Shown one piece after another: positions 11,101 through 23,415 of a stretch of DNA of 64,000 nucleotides. Where the stretch lies: NCBI GenBank assembly GCA_021234155.1, contig JAJEKV010000014.1, forward strand, positions 16,402,872 through 16,466,871, in the 5' to 3' direction. The position numbers and the translations under genes are program-made. This DNA comes from Isoetes taiwanensis (Eukaryota > Streptophyta > Lycopodiopsida > Isoetales > Isoetaceae). The notes beneath the pieces were generated by a model, which worked only from the letters and a program-made list of their open reading frames with translations, was not told the origin of the DNA and ran no database searches. How positions within the stretch are numbered: position 1 is the stretch's first letter; each line of letters begins with the position of its first letter.

Positions 11101-13079
11101 TTACATCTATCATATTTCACAACCAAACTTACGCCCTTATGCTATGATTATTTCTAACGGCACTAAAGGATTTTGGGAACTATTGCTTTAAATAAAAGTT
11201 AAATAATAAAGGGCTTAATACAGTGCCTTAGCTAAGAATTCTAGCATTATCCATTGTGCATAATTTTTTATTTCCATTTCATGCCTTTTAGAAATTCTAG
11301 AACTACTACGTGAGAACTGTACTTGCTAAGTTTATTTCGTAGTAGAATATACCTTTGCTACGCTTATCACCTTAGTAGCATATATTTCAAACATTAGACC
11401 GTTCAATTTGCATCACAATGCAATAGACGCAAAAGAAAGATGAGAAAGAAACCCCAGTATTATCAACTCATCTGTAGTATCCAGTTATTCTAAAAGATAT
11501 GGCCATGTTCAAACCTCATGACACTTAGGAACCTTCATGAGTGTTGGCCCTGGCTTTGAACTATCAAACATAAAAATGCATTTGTCAAATCTGCAATGCA
11601 CCCCTGAAAACAGCCATTATCAGAAAGCGCCTTAACAGAAATGACCTTCATTCTTTGGGAAGGCCTGAGTTTATCTTCATTGATTAAGTGTTTAAAGCAG
11701 ATTACTCCAAATGAGATACAAAATCCTCACCCTGCAGTGAAAATATTCCCATAATCAGAACAGCAAACAGTTCGTACATCATCTTTGTGAGTAAATATGA
11801 AGGTGCTTGGGTTCATAAACCTTGCCTGCAATGATATTTACAACCAAATTAGGGAAGAAACAACAAATAGAAGATATAAAACATTTACAACGTCTTAGGA
11901 TAAAGAAGAAGCTATATTACCATGCCAGATACTTGGGGTCCACTACCAGACTTTACGTAGATACTAGCTGAAGAACGAAGCACTTTATAGAGATGTACAA
12001 CTCCTTGTCCTCCGCCTACAATGTGCTTCCCCTTCACATCCCAGGCCAAGCAATAGACTGGGCCACCAAATTCAATAACCTGAAGCCAGAAAATAGAATG
12101 AGGTATTAAGAAAACCTTGTCAAAGTACCCGACCTAATTAAGTAGCAGGATAAAAGAAAGACAAGGTGACGGCCTCATCCACAACATGTCGAAACAGTCC
12201 AATCACACTATGGTTTCTGCAAACAAGCACAAGGGAACAAAGGGTATATTATTATTCAGATGGATGTGGCCTTTTTTGACATAATTGATTGACATTATGC
12301 CACTGCTTCACACTGACACACAAATTCTGAAAGATTGCCTATCAAGAAAGTGAAGAAGGGAGACTGTTATTCTTATGGGCTTCTGTGCCAACAAGTCCTT
12401 TCATGGCTTAAGAGGATTTCAAATTAATTAAATAGATAGCAAACTTGTATTGTCATTGATATCTGTGAAAATTCTGATGTTAGAAAGGAAAAAACATGGA
12501 AAAGTGAAAGTCGAAGTTATAGGACCAGCTTAATAGCATCATACTCAATATGATAGAATGATTCCACTTTTTCCATTTGATTCAAGTAGTTGAGCTTGCT
12601 TGTTGCAGTTTTGCAATACAGCAATGTGCCAATCTATCGTATTATTGCTAAAAAGGATGCGTTTCCCGAATTTTCAAATTAGCAAAATGAATACAACATC
12701 TGCTAAAAAAAACCAACTTGAAGAAATACCTGCAGCAGTCTTCCCTTATCAGACCAGGCAAGGATTTTGCCATCGAGGGAGCATGAGAAGAGCATTTTAA
12801 CCAAATCAGCATATAAGAGATCAGTCACAAATCCTTGATGTCCTTCTTGAACTCGAATCTTATGCCCTGACTCAACATCCCATACCTGCATTGCAAATTA
12901 GATAAGAAGAACGAATTCCTGCCATTGACTAATCAAACTAAGTTTTCTACTTAGATAAGAACCTTGATTAAACAATCTTCAGCACCACTGAAGATCTCAT
13001 TGCGCTCTGCATTAAAGGCCACACAAAGGATTGCTACCTCATGGGCATCACGTATAGAACAACTTAATTCCATTGCCAT
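8144..13079 (-). CDS. WD40-repeat protein, 11 exons, about 863 residues
   Basis: Exons in coding order, all with GT-AG borders and matching phases: 12963-13079, 12730-12885, 11921-12079, 11731-11825, 11515-11590, 10619-11002, 9960-10461, 9357-9481, 9165-9266, 8960-9088, 8144-8890. ATG 13079 is preceded in frame by TAG. WD40 blades are clear throughout: NEIFSGAEDCLIKVWDVESG, LFSCSLDGKILAWSDKG, VLITGSYDGTVKVWSHEG, GSSDCKIRIWNLDGQ, SISYDRTLRWWDM, VSASDDGEISIWDP and YISGSWDKTLRTWIAP. A basic linker with VTFLERRASM lies in exon 7. The tail has R-G-S repeats (SRGSIRGSIKGSRGSVRGS). WD40 propellers are protein-interaction platforms. The long double-propeller layout recalls WD proteins of cilia and flagella (for example the WDR49/WDR64 type), which would suit a plant with swimming sperm, but that assignment is only a guess. 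No frame damage is seen. Confidence 0.85.
10513..10555. repeat. (CA)n/(CG)n microsatellite in a WD40 intron
   Basis: Alternating purine-pyrimidine run ACACAC, then GCGCGCACGCGC, then ACACATACACAC, within the intron between exons 6 and 7. It is a simple repeat with Z-DNA-prone composition. Confidence 0.9.
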
Positions 13080-16000
13080 GGTAGGAAAATGGAATCTCCA
13101 CAACAATTCTAACATGCCAGAATACAAAGTACACGAACTGAGTCATGTTTTTAATACAAAGACATTACACCATCAAATTGATGTTGATCCAAGTGTTATA
13201 AAGAGAAAATAAAAGTGGCTATATGGATTGTGCTTTATGCCACCATATGTATATGAATTTATTGCAGAGCATGTCAGTTTGTGGTAGAACTGTCAAAGTT
13301 AAATGGTCCTGTACAATTCCTCCTTCTATTAACAAAAATAGTTGCAACAGGGCATTTGAAACTACAAATATAATATGTTAACGCAAGCACAAGGAACAGA
13401 ATAATTATTAGTGAGACCAAGATTGTAATATACCTTGTCACATAGCTCTAAAACTTCAACCTTCTACAGTTGGCCCAAGCGGTCCAATCTATAAAGTTTA
13501 TTCACTCAATGAGCATCGAATATCAAAATATTTCTGATAAATTTGTGATCACGAGAGTTGAACTCGATATAAAACACCCTCCAATTATCTCTCGTTGTTT
13601 ATTAACCAGAAACGAATAAATACCTCTTCTAAAGCCACTTTACTTTGCCGGATCAATCCACGGCCTTCTCCAAACACCTATTCAATAGCTTCAACTCCTC
13701 CAAACATTAAGCGTCTTTGTCAATTCGCTGCAGCCTCTTTTGCAAGCAGCCAATTGCCTCAACCCTGTGCAACACAAAAGATCTGAGTGCCATTTTACCC
13801 AACTTATTTAGAAAATGACCAAGAAACCCTACTGCAATGAGTGCAGTCTTTACCACAGTGACCTGAAAGCAGTCTATGTGCTCTAGCATCAGCAGAAAAA
13901 TGAGACCTGATAGGCCTTGAGCTCACTATTCTCAGTGATACGAACTTTAGCTTCAATGCTCGTACAAATAAGTATTGAACTTCTGGAGCTAATTGCAAAT
14001 CTAACTATTCCATTTCGAGATCCCCACAACTTGCACTTTTCTTGAACCTGTCAAGCTAGTCCTAGTCCTGTCAAGCTAGTCCTACTATGCTAGTCCATTC
14101 ATAAAAAATTTGCAACTTTGCCCCTCCCTCTTCTTTTTTTTTTTCCTTAGCGCCACAACCCTATATTGAGTGTCACCTTATCTCAAAGCCTAGGCTATGT
14201 GTGTCCTAAAATTTAATGTGGACGTTCACCTGGTCCTTACATCTTGATCTAGGGAAAGGGACAGTTGAGAAAAGTAGAGAACCGTACCTGTTGGGGAACG
14301 TCGCTCCAAGCCCAAAATGCTTTTCCATACTGTGCAACCTGCCAAATTCACCTAGCCATATTTGTCTTCGTGTTTTCCTTGCCACGGCTTTGACCGCGGA
14401 TTTCCATTGCCACTGATTTACATGCGTATCAACAGTACCGGGGTAGGTTAATGGGCTTTTCAAATAATCTTTGTATAGATCTTCCTTGTATTTGAATGTT
14501 GGCCTTAGCTGTAAACAGTCTCATATTAATATTTCGTGCTCATTCTGTTCAAACCAAAAATGGATAAGTTTAATAGTGGGAAGGCGTTAGTCAATACATT
14601 TTTGGTCGGTTTGAGCCTTAAAAGTGACAATACATGGTGCACGGTAGAAACACTCCAAATAAGCAAGAAATTTTTACTGATAGCAGGCAGCCTAATTCTT
14701 AGAGTAACATTTTTTTCCCAAGGCAGTGGTGCAGGAGGCAGCCTAATTCTTAAAGCAACATTTTTTTCCCAAGGCAGTGGTGCTCTGGTACTACTCTTTA
14801 TAGTAGAAAAGTAGCTCTAAAAAGTTGGCATTTGTAGAGCCCTTCAGCATCAAATGAGCTCCTTTGTCTTTGTTGCTTTAGAACCACCAACTCATTTTGC
14901 TTCTTTACCCTCTGCAACAGCTATCAATCATGAGTGACACATGTTCTAACTTACTACATTAAATTCATAGGCCTGGCTTGGAACATGTTTGAGTTTGAGC
15001 ATTTTGCATTCCATTTGAAGTATGAAATTTGTCATCTTTTGCTGAAGATAACAGGTTATAGCCCTTGTAACAATACATATGATGATAGATCAACTTATAG
15101 TATCTCATTTATTGTGGCAATCTATGCTCCTTTTGGATCTAATTATTATGAGTATTTCTGTATTTTTATATTTCCTTTTGAAAATTTATGGCCTTCCAAC
15201 CGCTGCCGTAGTCCTTGGATAGAGACTTCAGGGTTTTTCACAAATGTGTTATGATGCTCTTAATATTATGTTTTCCCGCCAGTCCCTTTTCTTTTCAAAT
15301 CTGGCATGGCTTTTACACATCCGGATAGTCTGAGAGCAATGTTTTTAGCCCCTTGTCTATTTCCCGCCCTAGCTGGAATGTCGAATTTTTCTCACTATCT
15401 GAATATTCTTTTAAGGCTTTCCCCACTATCCTCTCCCGTCCCATTGTTCTTCCTCCATTATGTTGCAAATGCATGTATTCCAAGAGATTCACAGCTATTT
15501 TAACCAATGTTTGAGTTTAAACACAATTAACAGAGGCATGCAAAAGGCAACAAGATTAGTAGTACCTTATGTACTTATAGAGATACCTCTACAAGCTTTT
15601 AAAGGCATCAAGTTACACCATTTTTTAAGGCATCATGATTCTTAAGTTTAATTGGCTATGAACTATTCAAAGCATGAGAGAATAAATCTACGTTGGATGG
15701 TCCTATTCTGGATGTCTTTCATCTTCCATTTTATTTGTCTCGGATGAAGAATACTTAACACCTACTATTTTCCATATTCCAATCTGTAATTCTTTGCAGG
15801 CAGAAATGCTTTGAGTATTAACCGTAGTAGCGTTCAAGGCTGAGATTAGGCCATGGCAATGAGAGTGTCGTGTTGAAGCCTCTACAGTGTGTTCTTTATA
15901 TCGACAAGAAAATTCCCTAGATTTCATATGCTGCATTATTGCTCCCATTTTCTTCCTCTAACCAACTATAGTTTTGTTTAGCAAATACTCGTTTATGTTT

Positions 16001-17640
16001 TGTTAGCCTCCTCACATCTCTAACTGTCAATATTCATGTTTTCATCCTGGTCACTCTCACCAAGGATTGAAAAAGGTGCTGCATCTACAAGATTGAGCTG
16101 ATAAGTTTGCCTGATAAAAGTATTTTCCGAGTCTCTGCCTAGCTTTCCCTTTCAATTTTACTAGTTTCTTGTGGTTATAATCTAGCCTTGTAACAAATTT
16201 CTTAAAACTCCTTTAACGGAAGCTCTGCAGCAGAGGAAGTGAAATTGGAATCTGAAAACATTTGATGGAAATACCCTCTAGTATTTATATGTATTGTAAT
16301 CCATAATAGTTTTAGATTCCACACGAGGAATGGCCATATACTGACTACTTGCCTAAAATGCAATTTTTTGTCCTCCTATAGAGTTTTTTAAGTGGCAACC
16401 TTCGCTTCCGCCTTCTCACCAAGTCCAATCTGCTTTTGCCGCTGATGGCCACAAATTGGTATTGAAGGCATACGTCGCGAAGAATTTTGGTCTCATTAAA
16501 GATAAGATAAGATAAGATGAATTTGGAAGAAGTTGTAACTTTTGAATGCTAAGGATAATGCTATGTTAACAGAATGCTAATGATATTGCTCTATTAAAAA
16601 AAGCCAACTAGCTTTTTTAATCCATCCTCATAATCCTATTTTGAGTTCTTCATGAATAGGCCTTTTAGCCTACATTTTGGCAAAGATGCGTACCTTACAA
16701 ATCACCGGAGCATCTTCTGTCGTGTGGCCAGTTTGCAACAAATGAACACTTAGAATATGTGGTTTCTAGGCAACTGTTGAACATTGTATTATTATACTTC
16801 AAAATCATCATTAACTGTGGCAACCTAATGGCCGTATATTAGGCTTAATAGTTACACGCATAGGTTCGAGTCCTTGTGCTTTCGTTTATTTTGAACATTT
16901 AACTCACCTCGTTGTCACCAGTATATGCTCCGCTATATTTGTTTTTTCATTAGATTTGTTTACACCAAATTTCCCTTCAATTCATTCATATCTCATATAA
17001 ATCCTCATGCCCTTCTCTTACACTATGAATGAGAATTTAAGTTGTCTTGGTATATTTTTTAAAACAATGCTCTATAAAGCTAACACTCTACATTGTTTTC
17101 ACACTTTCATGACCTCAATACTTTTTGTTATCATATTATTTAATTCCAATCCATTCCAAAAGCATAATAAAACTATATCTAATGGATGTGACTACCCTTT
17201 CCAATTTACATAGTGAATTCAATCTTAAAATTGCCCAAGCCTTCTGCTGCACATTTTTGCTCGTCCCTTTTTTTGGGGGGTTAAAGATACAAGTTGTGTT
17301 TGCTCAAGACACGCAAGCATATCTTGTTGACCAACTAAGGCCAATATTGCAAGATAACAGAAAGTGACAACTTATATCCACTAGAACCTACAGATCGTAT
17401 CAATTGACATGCAAACTTTCAAATTAGCATTGAGCGGCAGACAATAATGTCAACTGATATGAAAATTTTAGCATTAAAACAACTCTCGTGTTTCAAACCT
17501 ATTATCTTAGAAGCTACACCATGGTACAAGTGTGTGCTTATGTTATGATCCGAGATGGAATCACGACAGGGCATTTTGCAACAATTGTATTCAATCACAT
17601 TTTGCTAAGGTGATTGTTAACAATGCTACAATACTAGAGC
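13080..17640. other. Long intergenic stretch with two short tandem duplications
   Basis: No supported gene. A segment CCTGTCAAGCTAGTCCTA is repeated at 14047-14086. A 48-bp unit with GGCAGCCTAATTCTTA and CATTTTTTTCCCAAGGCAG is repeated twice at about 14685-14780. At 16863-16873 a perfect Pol III B-box match (GGTTCGAGTCC) follows an A-box-like TGGCAACCTAATGG by 46 bases, possibly a tRNA-derived SINE relic, but the cloverleaf stems do not pair. Confidence 0.5.
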
Positions 17641-17704
17641 TTTCAAGTCAAGTGTAGTACTAGAGCCTTCAAGTCAAGTGCAATACTAGAGCTTTCAAGT
17701 CAAA
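17641..17704. repeat. Short tandem repeat, about 30 bp x 2-3
   Basis: The phrase CTAGAGCTTTCAAGTCAAGTG and close variants occur three times in a row, separated by TAGTACTAGAGCC-like spacers. Confidence 0.7.
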
Positions 17705-17752
17705 TTCTATTGGCGGGTTGACTCAATACTTTTTATTTATTCTCTTCTAGTT

Positions 17753-18097
17753 CGAAATGTTAGGGTAGGCCACATTTCTCCATATTATCACCCTTCTTAC
17801 ATCCTATAACTTTCCTGTCCCACCTGGCAGGCTACTAGTGCCATCTGGCAGGTTGCTAGGGGCGGCACGTACGAAATGTGGACTGCCCTAACATTTCGAG
17901 GGGAAATGTGCCATCTGGCAAGCTGCTAGTGCTCGCCGGATTGAACAAAAAGGGGCGGCACGTACAAAATGTGGACTGCCCTAACATTTCGAGGAGAAAT
18001 GTTCGCTGGCTGGCCATTACTTGCTGGCCATTACACGGGGTGCAACCACTGGCTCGCCAGGGCCCTGCGTAATGGCCAGCCAGCGAACATTACCCCT
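17753..18097. mobile_element. Foldback/MITE-like element with nested inverted repeats
   Basis: CGAAATGTTAGGGTAGGCC at 17753 reappears inverted at 17874-17898 and again at 17968-17991; the last two are direct repeats 94 bp apart together with GGGGCGGCACGTAC. A perfect 23-bp inverted repeat (17998-18020 and 18069-18091, core GCTGGCTGGCCATTAC) surrounds a 48-base loop. There is no coding capacity. It looks like a non-autonomous foldback element; no target duplication was identified. Confidence 0.55.
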
Positions 18098-18239
18098 AAC
18101 AAAATAGTATCTTAGGATATAAGTTACGAGATGGAGCATGGAGAACCATGCACGAATAGCTCACAAGTAGAATATGTTCTAATGTGGTGGCATATTAAAA
18201 TATGGATGTCCTTGCATCCCATTTGTATCCAAAGTGCCA

Positions 18240-18377
18240 TTAGACCATGTGGAGAAGATGATTCTCTTAGACCATCATGTGGAGGAGCTGATTCTATTAC
18301 AACACATAGGAGGTACTCATGATTCTCTTAGACCATTATGTGCAGGAGATGATTCTATTACAACACATAGGAGGTAC
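18240..18377. repeat. Tandem duplication, about 68 bp x 2
   Basis: Units sharing GATTCTCTTAGACCAT and GATTCTATTACAACACATAG, followed by GAGGTAC, appear twice in tandem with minor substitutions. Confidence 0.7.
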
Positions 18378-21300
18378 GCAGTTCCTTGATTTCTTAATCT
18401 GTTACCTGGTGAAATACAAGAGTTCTACAACCTATAATTGACAATTAGCAAATATGAAAAGCTGAAGTCTCAAATCATTACACTTGGCATTTTAAAGTGC
18501 ATATTAGGAAAGCTCTGACTCCATAAACATAAAATTTACTATGAAGGAAGTGACAAAGATTCGTTACGTATGTTGTTTCTTGAAAGTTAGATTAAACAGC
18601 TGCAATAAAGCACCTAAAAAAGGAGATTGGAGAATTGAACCCCACACCCGAGAAGACATATTTTTTCCTCAGTCTAGGAAGTCAATAAATTTCCCTTCAA
18701 AAAGTGGCTTCTTTAAAATAGAACTTTCAAGTTATAGATCAACCTATAGAAGCATTAAAGTCTCCAACAAGACTCTTATATGATTTCATGAAATGATTTG
18801 ACACCCAAAAATTTAAATATCAAACTGTAATGCCCAGGTTATGAGAGATCAAACAGAATGCTTGACGAAGAATTCTAGAAAGGAAGGAGGTTCTTATTTG
18901 CCACAGTTGGTAGTTAGAGACACAGAGAATTTCTGGATAATCCTTGAGCTGAAACTACAGCCATGAACTCCCAATGAGACAAGCTAAAGTTAAATGTAAA
19001 TAATCTTTAGACATCTCCGTCACAAAGCATTGATATTCTCATTGCATTGTTGGACTGTATGGCTGAGAGGGCCATTTCTCTCGACCGTTCTGTACTATTG
19101 AATAGCAGCTTATCCTCTCTGCCCACCAGAAACCAGCATCTCAGTCTCATCTACATAAATCTGTACCATTGCTCGTAGTAAACAGTGTGTGCAAGCATAT
19201 CACCATATCTGGGACTGTATGTAGTTGTACTATGCACTTGTACTGGGCCCTCAACTTCTGTTGTTTTCATCATATATCGTGGTTATTTAAAAGCAGGAAT
19301 TTTTAAAAGCTGCTAGTAGATGTGGTTTCTTTCCTTACTAGAATTTCAATTTAAGTCATGTATTGGTTTCAATGACCAGTTTTACCAAGTAAGAACAACC
19401 AATGGGCTAAACTACGTAATGAGAGGAAAACACAAGAGGTTCGAACCAGCAATTGAACTAAAATTCTCTGGAAATTTTTTAAGTAGCTTCCGCTTGATAG
19501 GTTTGTACACACCCGATTAGTTAGTCTTCAATTGCCTCCAGGCATAGGATGTAAGGCCCCTCTGAACCCCTGATAGAATAGCACTCCCCTGTGCCATCTA
19601 TGATCCTTTACTCTCTACGAAGTTCTTAAGGGCAAAAATAACTTCACTTAGGGTCCTCCTTCCCTTGCGTTCATGCTTAAACATTCGAGCAAAATATGAT
19701 GCATTAAAGAACTAGATAGTTAGGCATTACCCACCAAACAAAATACGAAGAAAGTTAGCGGACAAGACTGCAGCAAGTTATGCCAGGCTGAGGGTCTACT
19801 ACGGGACTTTCTTGAAGTTGGAAGCGACGAGACTTTCTTGAAAGGACACAAGCAACTAATTTTGCAACTAATTTTCAACATAATTCAGCTAAATCACACT
19901 AAGCCTAAACCGAGAAAATAATTTCAAACAAACAAATTAAATAACGCCAATGGATAGTTAACTGTTCCAAAGAGGAATTGTCAATTCTATTGCATCTGTA
20001 CTCCTTGAGAAGCTTAGTCAACAGTTACTCCTTGAGAAGCTTAGTCGACAGTTTAGAGGATCCCTATGCAGAGGTATCCTATTATACTGAGCATATGCAC
20101 AGCCCTAAACATGACAAATATATTCTGATGCAATTGCCTTGAATTGGGAAGCTGCCAAACTATAATACTCCATCTAGCCACTAGTTTAGAGGATGCCTAT
20201 GTCTAGCCACTAATTTTGAGGATGCCTATGCAGTACCCTATTATACTGAGTATAATCACAGACCCTATAATCCAAGAGAAGATAGGAGGCTTACAAAGCA
20301 ATATGCAGAGTCGTAACCTCAAAAACTAACCAAGAATTGACCTTGTGCCAACACATACGTTCTTTACCAGTTTGCAACATTATGTGCCGATAATAATTGA
20401 TTAAGATAAACCTAGTTAGGAAATGGCAGGCTGAAGGAGCGATGAGTGGCCACATTGGAGATACAGAATGCTGCATTTTCATATAGAATTTTTGATGCAA
20501 CACATCAGCAGCAAGGTACATAGATCAAAATGTGGATTGACTACCATTATTGTCCTACATCATAGCAAAGGGGGACGTTTTGGTCTTTCAAATTACAATA
20601 ATTAATGTAAAAGAGTCATGGCCATATATGCTGATGCATTGAGCTCAAATCGCCCCTCCTTATTTGACGCATTGAAGGCAGCCGGCAACTTAAGAGACCT
20701 ACAGACTGGCATACCTTTGTGTTGACAAATTAAAAGCCATAGACTGTATAATTGCCATATAAAGGCTAGCACCAGAGAAATTATCACTCAGGCCCTGTTC
20801 ATCAGATAAAACTTTTAATCATGTCATGCAGAGGTTTTTACTAAAGAATGCATTCCACATACCTTCTCAGCTAGAACTGACCCCACCACATCTAAACATC
20901 AACTTGCACAGATTACAGAGCAAACTCTGGCAAATAGACATGTTGGTCCATACCAAAGTGAGAACCCGAAATGCAAATGGCATGGCAGAGTAACTCACGT
21001 CTCAAATGCCAGGACGTCATTATTTAAGGCTGCGTACAGCTACGATAAATAGGAGCTATAAAAACCCTAATTTACCTTTGTGGAGCATCTTCTGGCCTAA
21101 CCACAGACGACGATCCATACCTTTGTGGAGCATCTTCTGATCTAACCTAGGTGACGGTCCAAAACGGCCATTGAATTTTGAAAACAGTCTATTCTAGATC
21201 ATGATCAAATGGCTTAAGCCACATCCAACTCAAATTATCCTGTGATGCCGGGAACTATGATCTTGAATATGATCTAATTAAGACTGAAATAGAGTTACGA

Positions 21301-22370
21301 TAAATAGAGCTAACAAAACCCTGATTTATTTTTGTGGAGCATCATAAGGCGTCGATCCATACCTTTGTGGAATCTTCTGTTCTAACCTAGACGACGGTCC
21401 AGAACGGCCATCGAATTTTGAAGGACCGCCATAACCACTCAGATTTTTTGACTCGTGGATAGGCTAGCCAGGCCACTTATTGATTAGGTTATTGATTAGG
21501 TTAACTTGTTGAAGAAAATATTTATTACCAAGCAAAGTATTATAAAGCAAATTTCAAACTAAAGCGATAAAAGACATTATGGTAGCCATTAAAGAGTATG
21601 CATCTGTAGTAGGCAAATGAAATATTGTCTATAAATGTTTTGTTTTCTATTGTTATGTTTTGTTTGTTTTTCTAAAATAGCAATACTTTTTTATTTGGGA
21701 TGGGTAAGCTATTGTAACTAAGATATTGCATCAACTCTTTGTTGTACCTAAGGTCTTGCATTCCAAAACCCACTCGGAGTGGAACTCGATGCATGCTGGG
21801 TAACAATATTTACTTGGGCACCTAGAGTGTTTGGGCACCTAGAGTGTTGCATTCGAGGAGATTCGAGATAAGCAGTGTAAATACCATAAAGAACATAGGC
21901 AAAGGGTCAGTCATTTTCTAATTTTGCAACTTTGATATTGGATATATCCTTGTTTCTAACACTCATTGCGTGCAATTGGTGGGTAACAATACTTACTTGG
22001 GGAGCTTAATTGATAGGTAACAATATTTACATTAGGAGCTTAAATTTGATGCATTCTACAGTTCCTTGCAGGAGAATCATTATGTACAAAGCTATTGTTT
22101 TGACCTCCAAAATTGTATCATAATCCATTTGAAGAACTAACGTGGTCAATTGCACATGATTTGCGACTTGAGACTGGTTTAGACGTCATTGTACTCAAGC
22201 ATTATACCACATTCATAGAGCAAGATGCTATTTTTACTTGCATCCATGCCTTTGTGAGGCAGTTCCAAAATCGAGCTCTTCAAATTGATTCCCATATCTT
22301 GCTTCTTTTTCTTTTTAAAGAAGCAACCATCTTTAGAAAATTGTATCTTACCACTATTATCAGTCATGAG
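18378..22370. other. Gene-free AT-rich stretch with small direct repeats
   Basis: No gene supported. TACTCCTTGAGAAGCTTAGT is doubled at about 20000-20050. A ~140-bp block with TACCTTTGTGGAGCATCTTC and GACGGTCCAGAACGGCC occurs at about 21036-21178 and again at about 21296-21421, degenerate. Short frames at 20291-20787 show no family features. Confidence 0.5.
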
Positions 22371-23415
22371 GATTGTCTTTAGTCCACTCTTAAGACATAA
22401 TTGCTGACCGTATACAAAAATCGTAGATGGAATGCGTGCATAGCCCAAAGGATTGAAGGTGGACTTAAAGCATTGTATGCCCTACAAAGCTTAAGCAGCA
22501 AGATACATCTATGGACTTGGCAGCTAAAAATAAAACTCTTCTTTGTGCTAGTACAAACAATGTTACTATATGGTTGTGAGGTATGGGGGCCAAGCTTGCC
22601 CAAGGGCCTTTGGAAGGACATTAAGCAAGTATTGCAGAAAAGGTGTAAAAGAACAAACCTCGTTCCCCATGCTTCTAGCTGAATGTGGACTTATGCCAAT
22701 GGAAGGGGCGGCCATAGTAAGGTGTATAAGATACGTAAAAAGATTGAGGCAGCGTGATGACACATGGCTTGCGTATCAAGCAATGCAATACAGTAGTGAA
22801 CACGGGTGGTATTCAGATGTCAAGCATTGGCTGGAAAGGTGGAATATATCCTTAGAAGAATAAGAAGAATAAGAAGAGGCCTTGCTATATGACGGAGATA
22901 TCAGAAAATGGGTTAAACATCAAGTTATGAGGAAAATATGGATGAACCCTCAGCCAAAGATGAACATGTATAAGCAACTTATGAACCTAGGCTTGGTACA
23001 AGCATCACGGTGGGCAAGAGACACGCAATAAGTCGGATGCGACTTAGTTCACACAGGCTTTTGAAACAGGACATTGGGGGAAGATTCCTAGGGATAGAAG
23101 GACCTGTAAGCTATGTGGTAGTGGAGATGTTGAGGATGAACACCATGTGTTGATACAGTGCCTTGCATACGAGATGATAAAGTCACGATATGGTATCAAT
23201 GTCACTAAGTTAGCTCCACTATTCTCTTTGGATGCCAATGTAGTTGGCTCTTACTTTATTGAAGTCTATAGTATAGAGAATCATGTACAAATCAATTACA
23301 GACATTGCTATATGAAAATGAGAGTGAAGATGATTGGGAAGAGGGATTTGCAAAAGCCCTTGATGTGGACTTCCCCGAAGGCTTATTGTAAAAACTGCAA
23401 TTGTGTCATCTAATA
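22371..23415 (+). pseudogene. 3' relic of an L1-like LINE ORF2
   Basis: Broken frames match in order the C-terminal part of the LINE ORF2 at 29-36 kb. GGLKALYALQSL corresponds to ALKAFYALPNTC, LLYGCEVWGPSLPKGLWK corresponds to ILYASEIWGPSLCKSKWQ, and HGWYSDVKHWLERWNISLE corresponds to SGWYKDLTKWFGRWNLAIS. At 23097-23162 the zinc-knuckle block RRTCKLCGSGDVEDEHH with a downstream C is intact. Several frame changes and stops are present, and the endonuclease and most of the reverse transcriptase are absent, as in a 5'-truncated, old insertion. Confidence 0.8.

Noticed and set aside
14206-14463. Minus-strand 85-codon frame
   Set aside because: Composition is mildly protein-like, but there are no motifs, no exon neighbours and no repeat relatives in the window.
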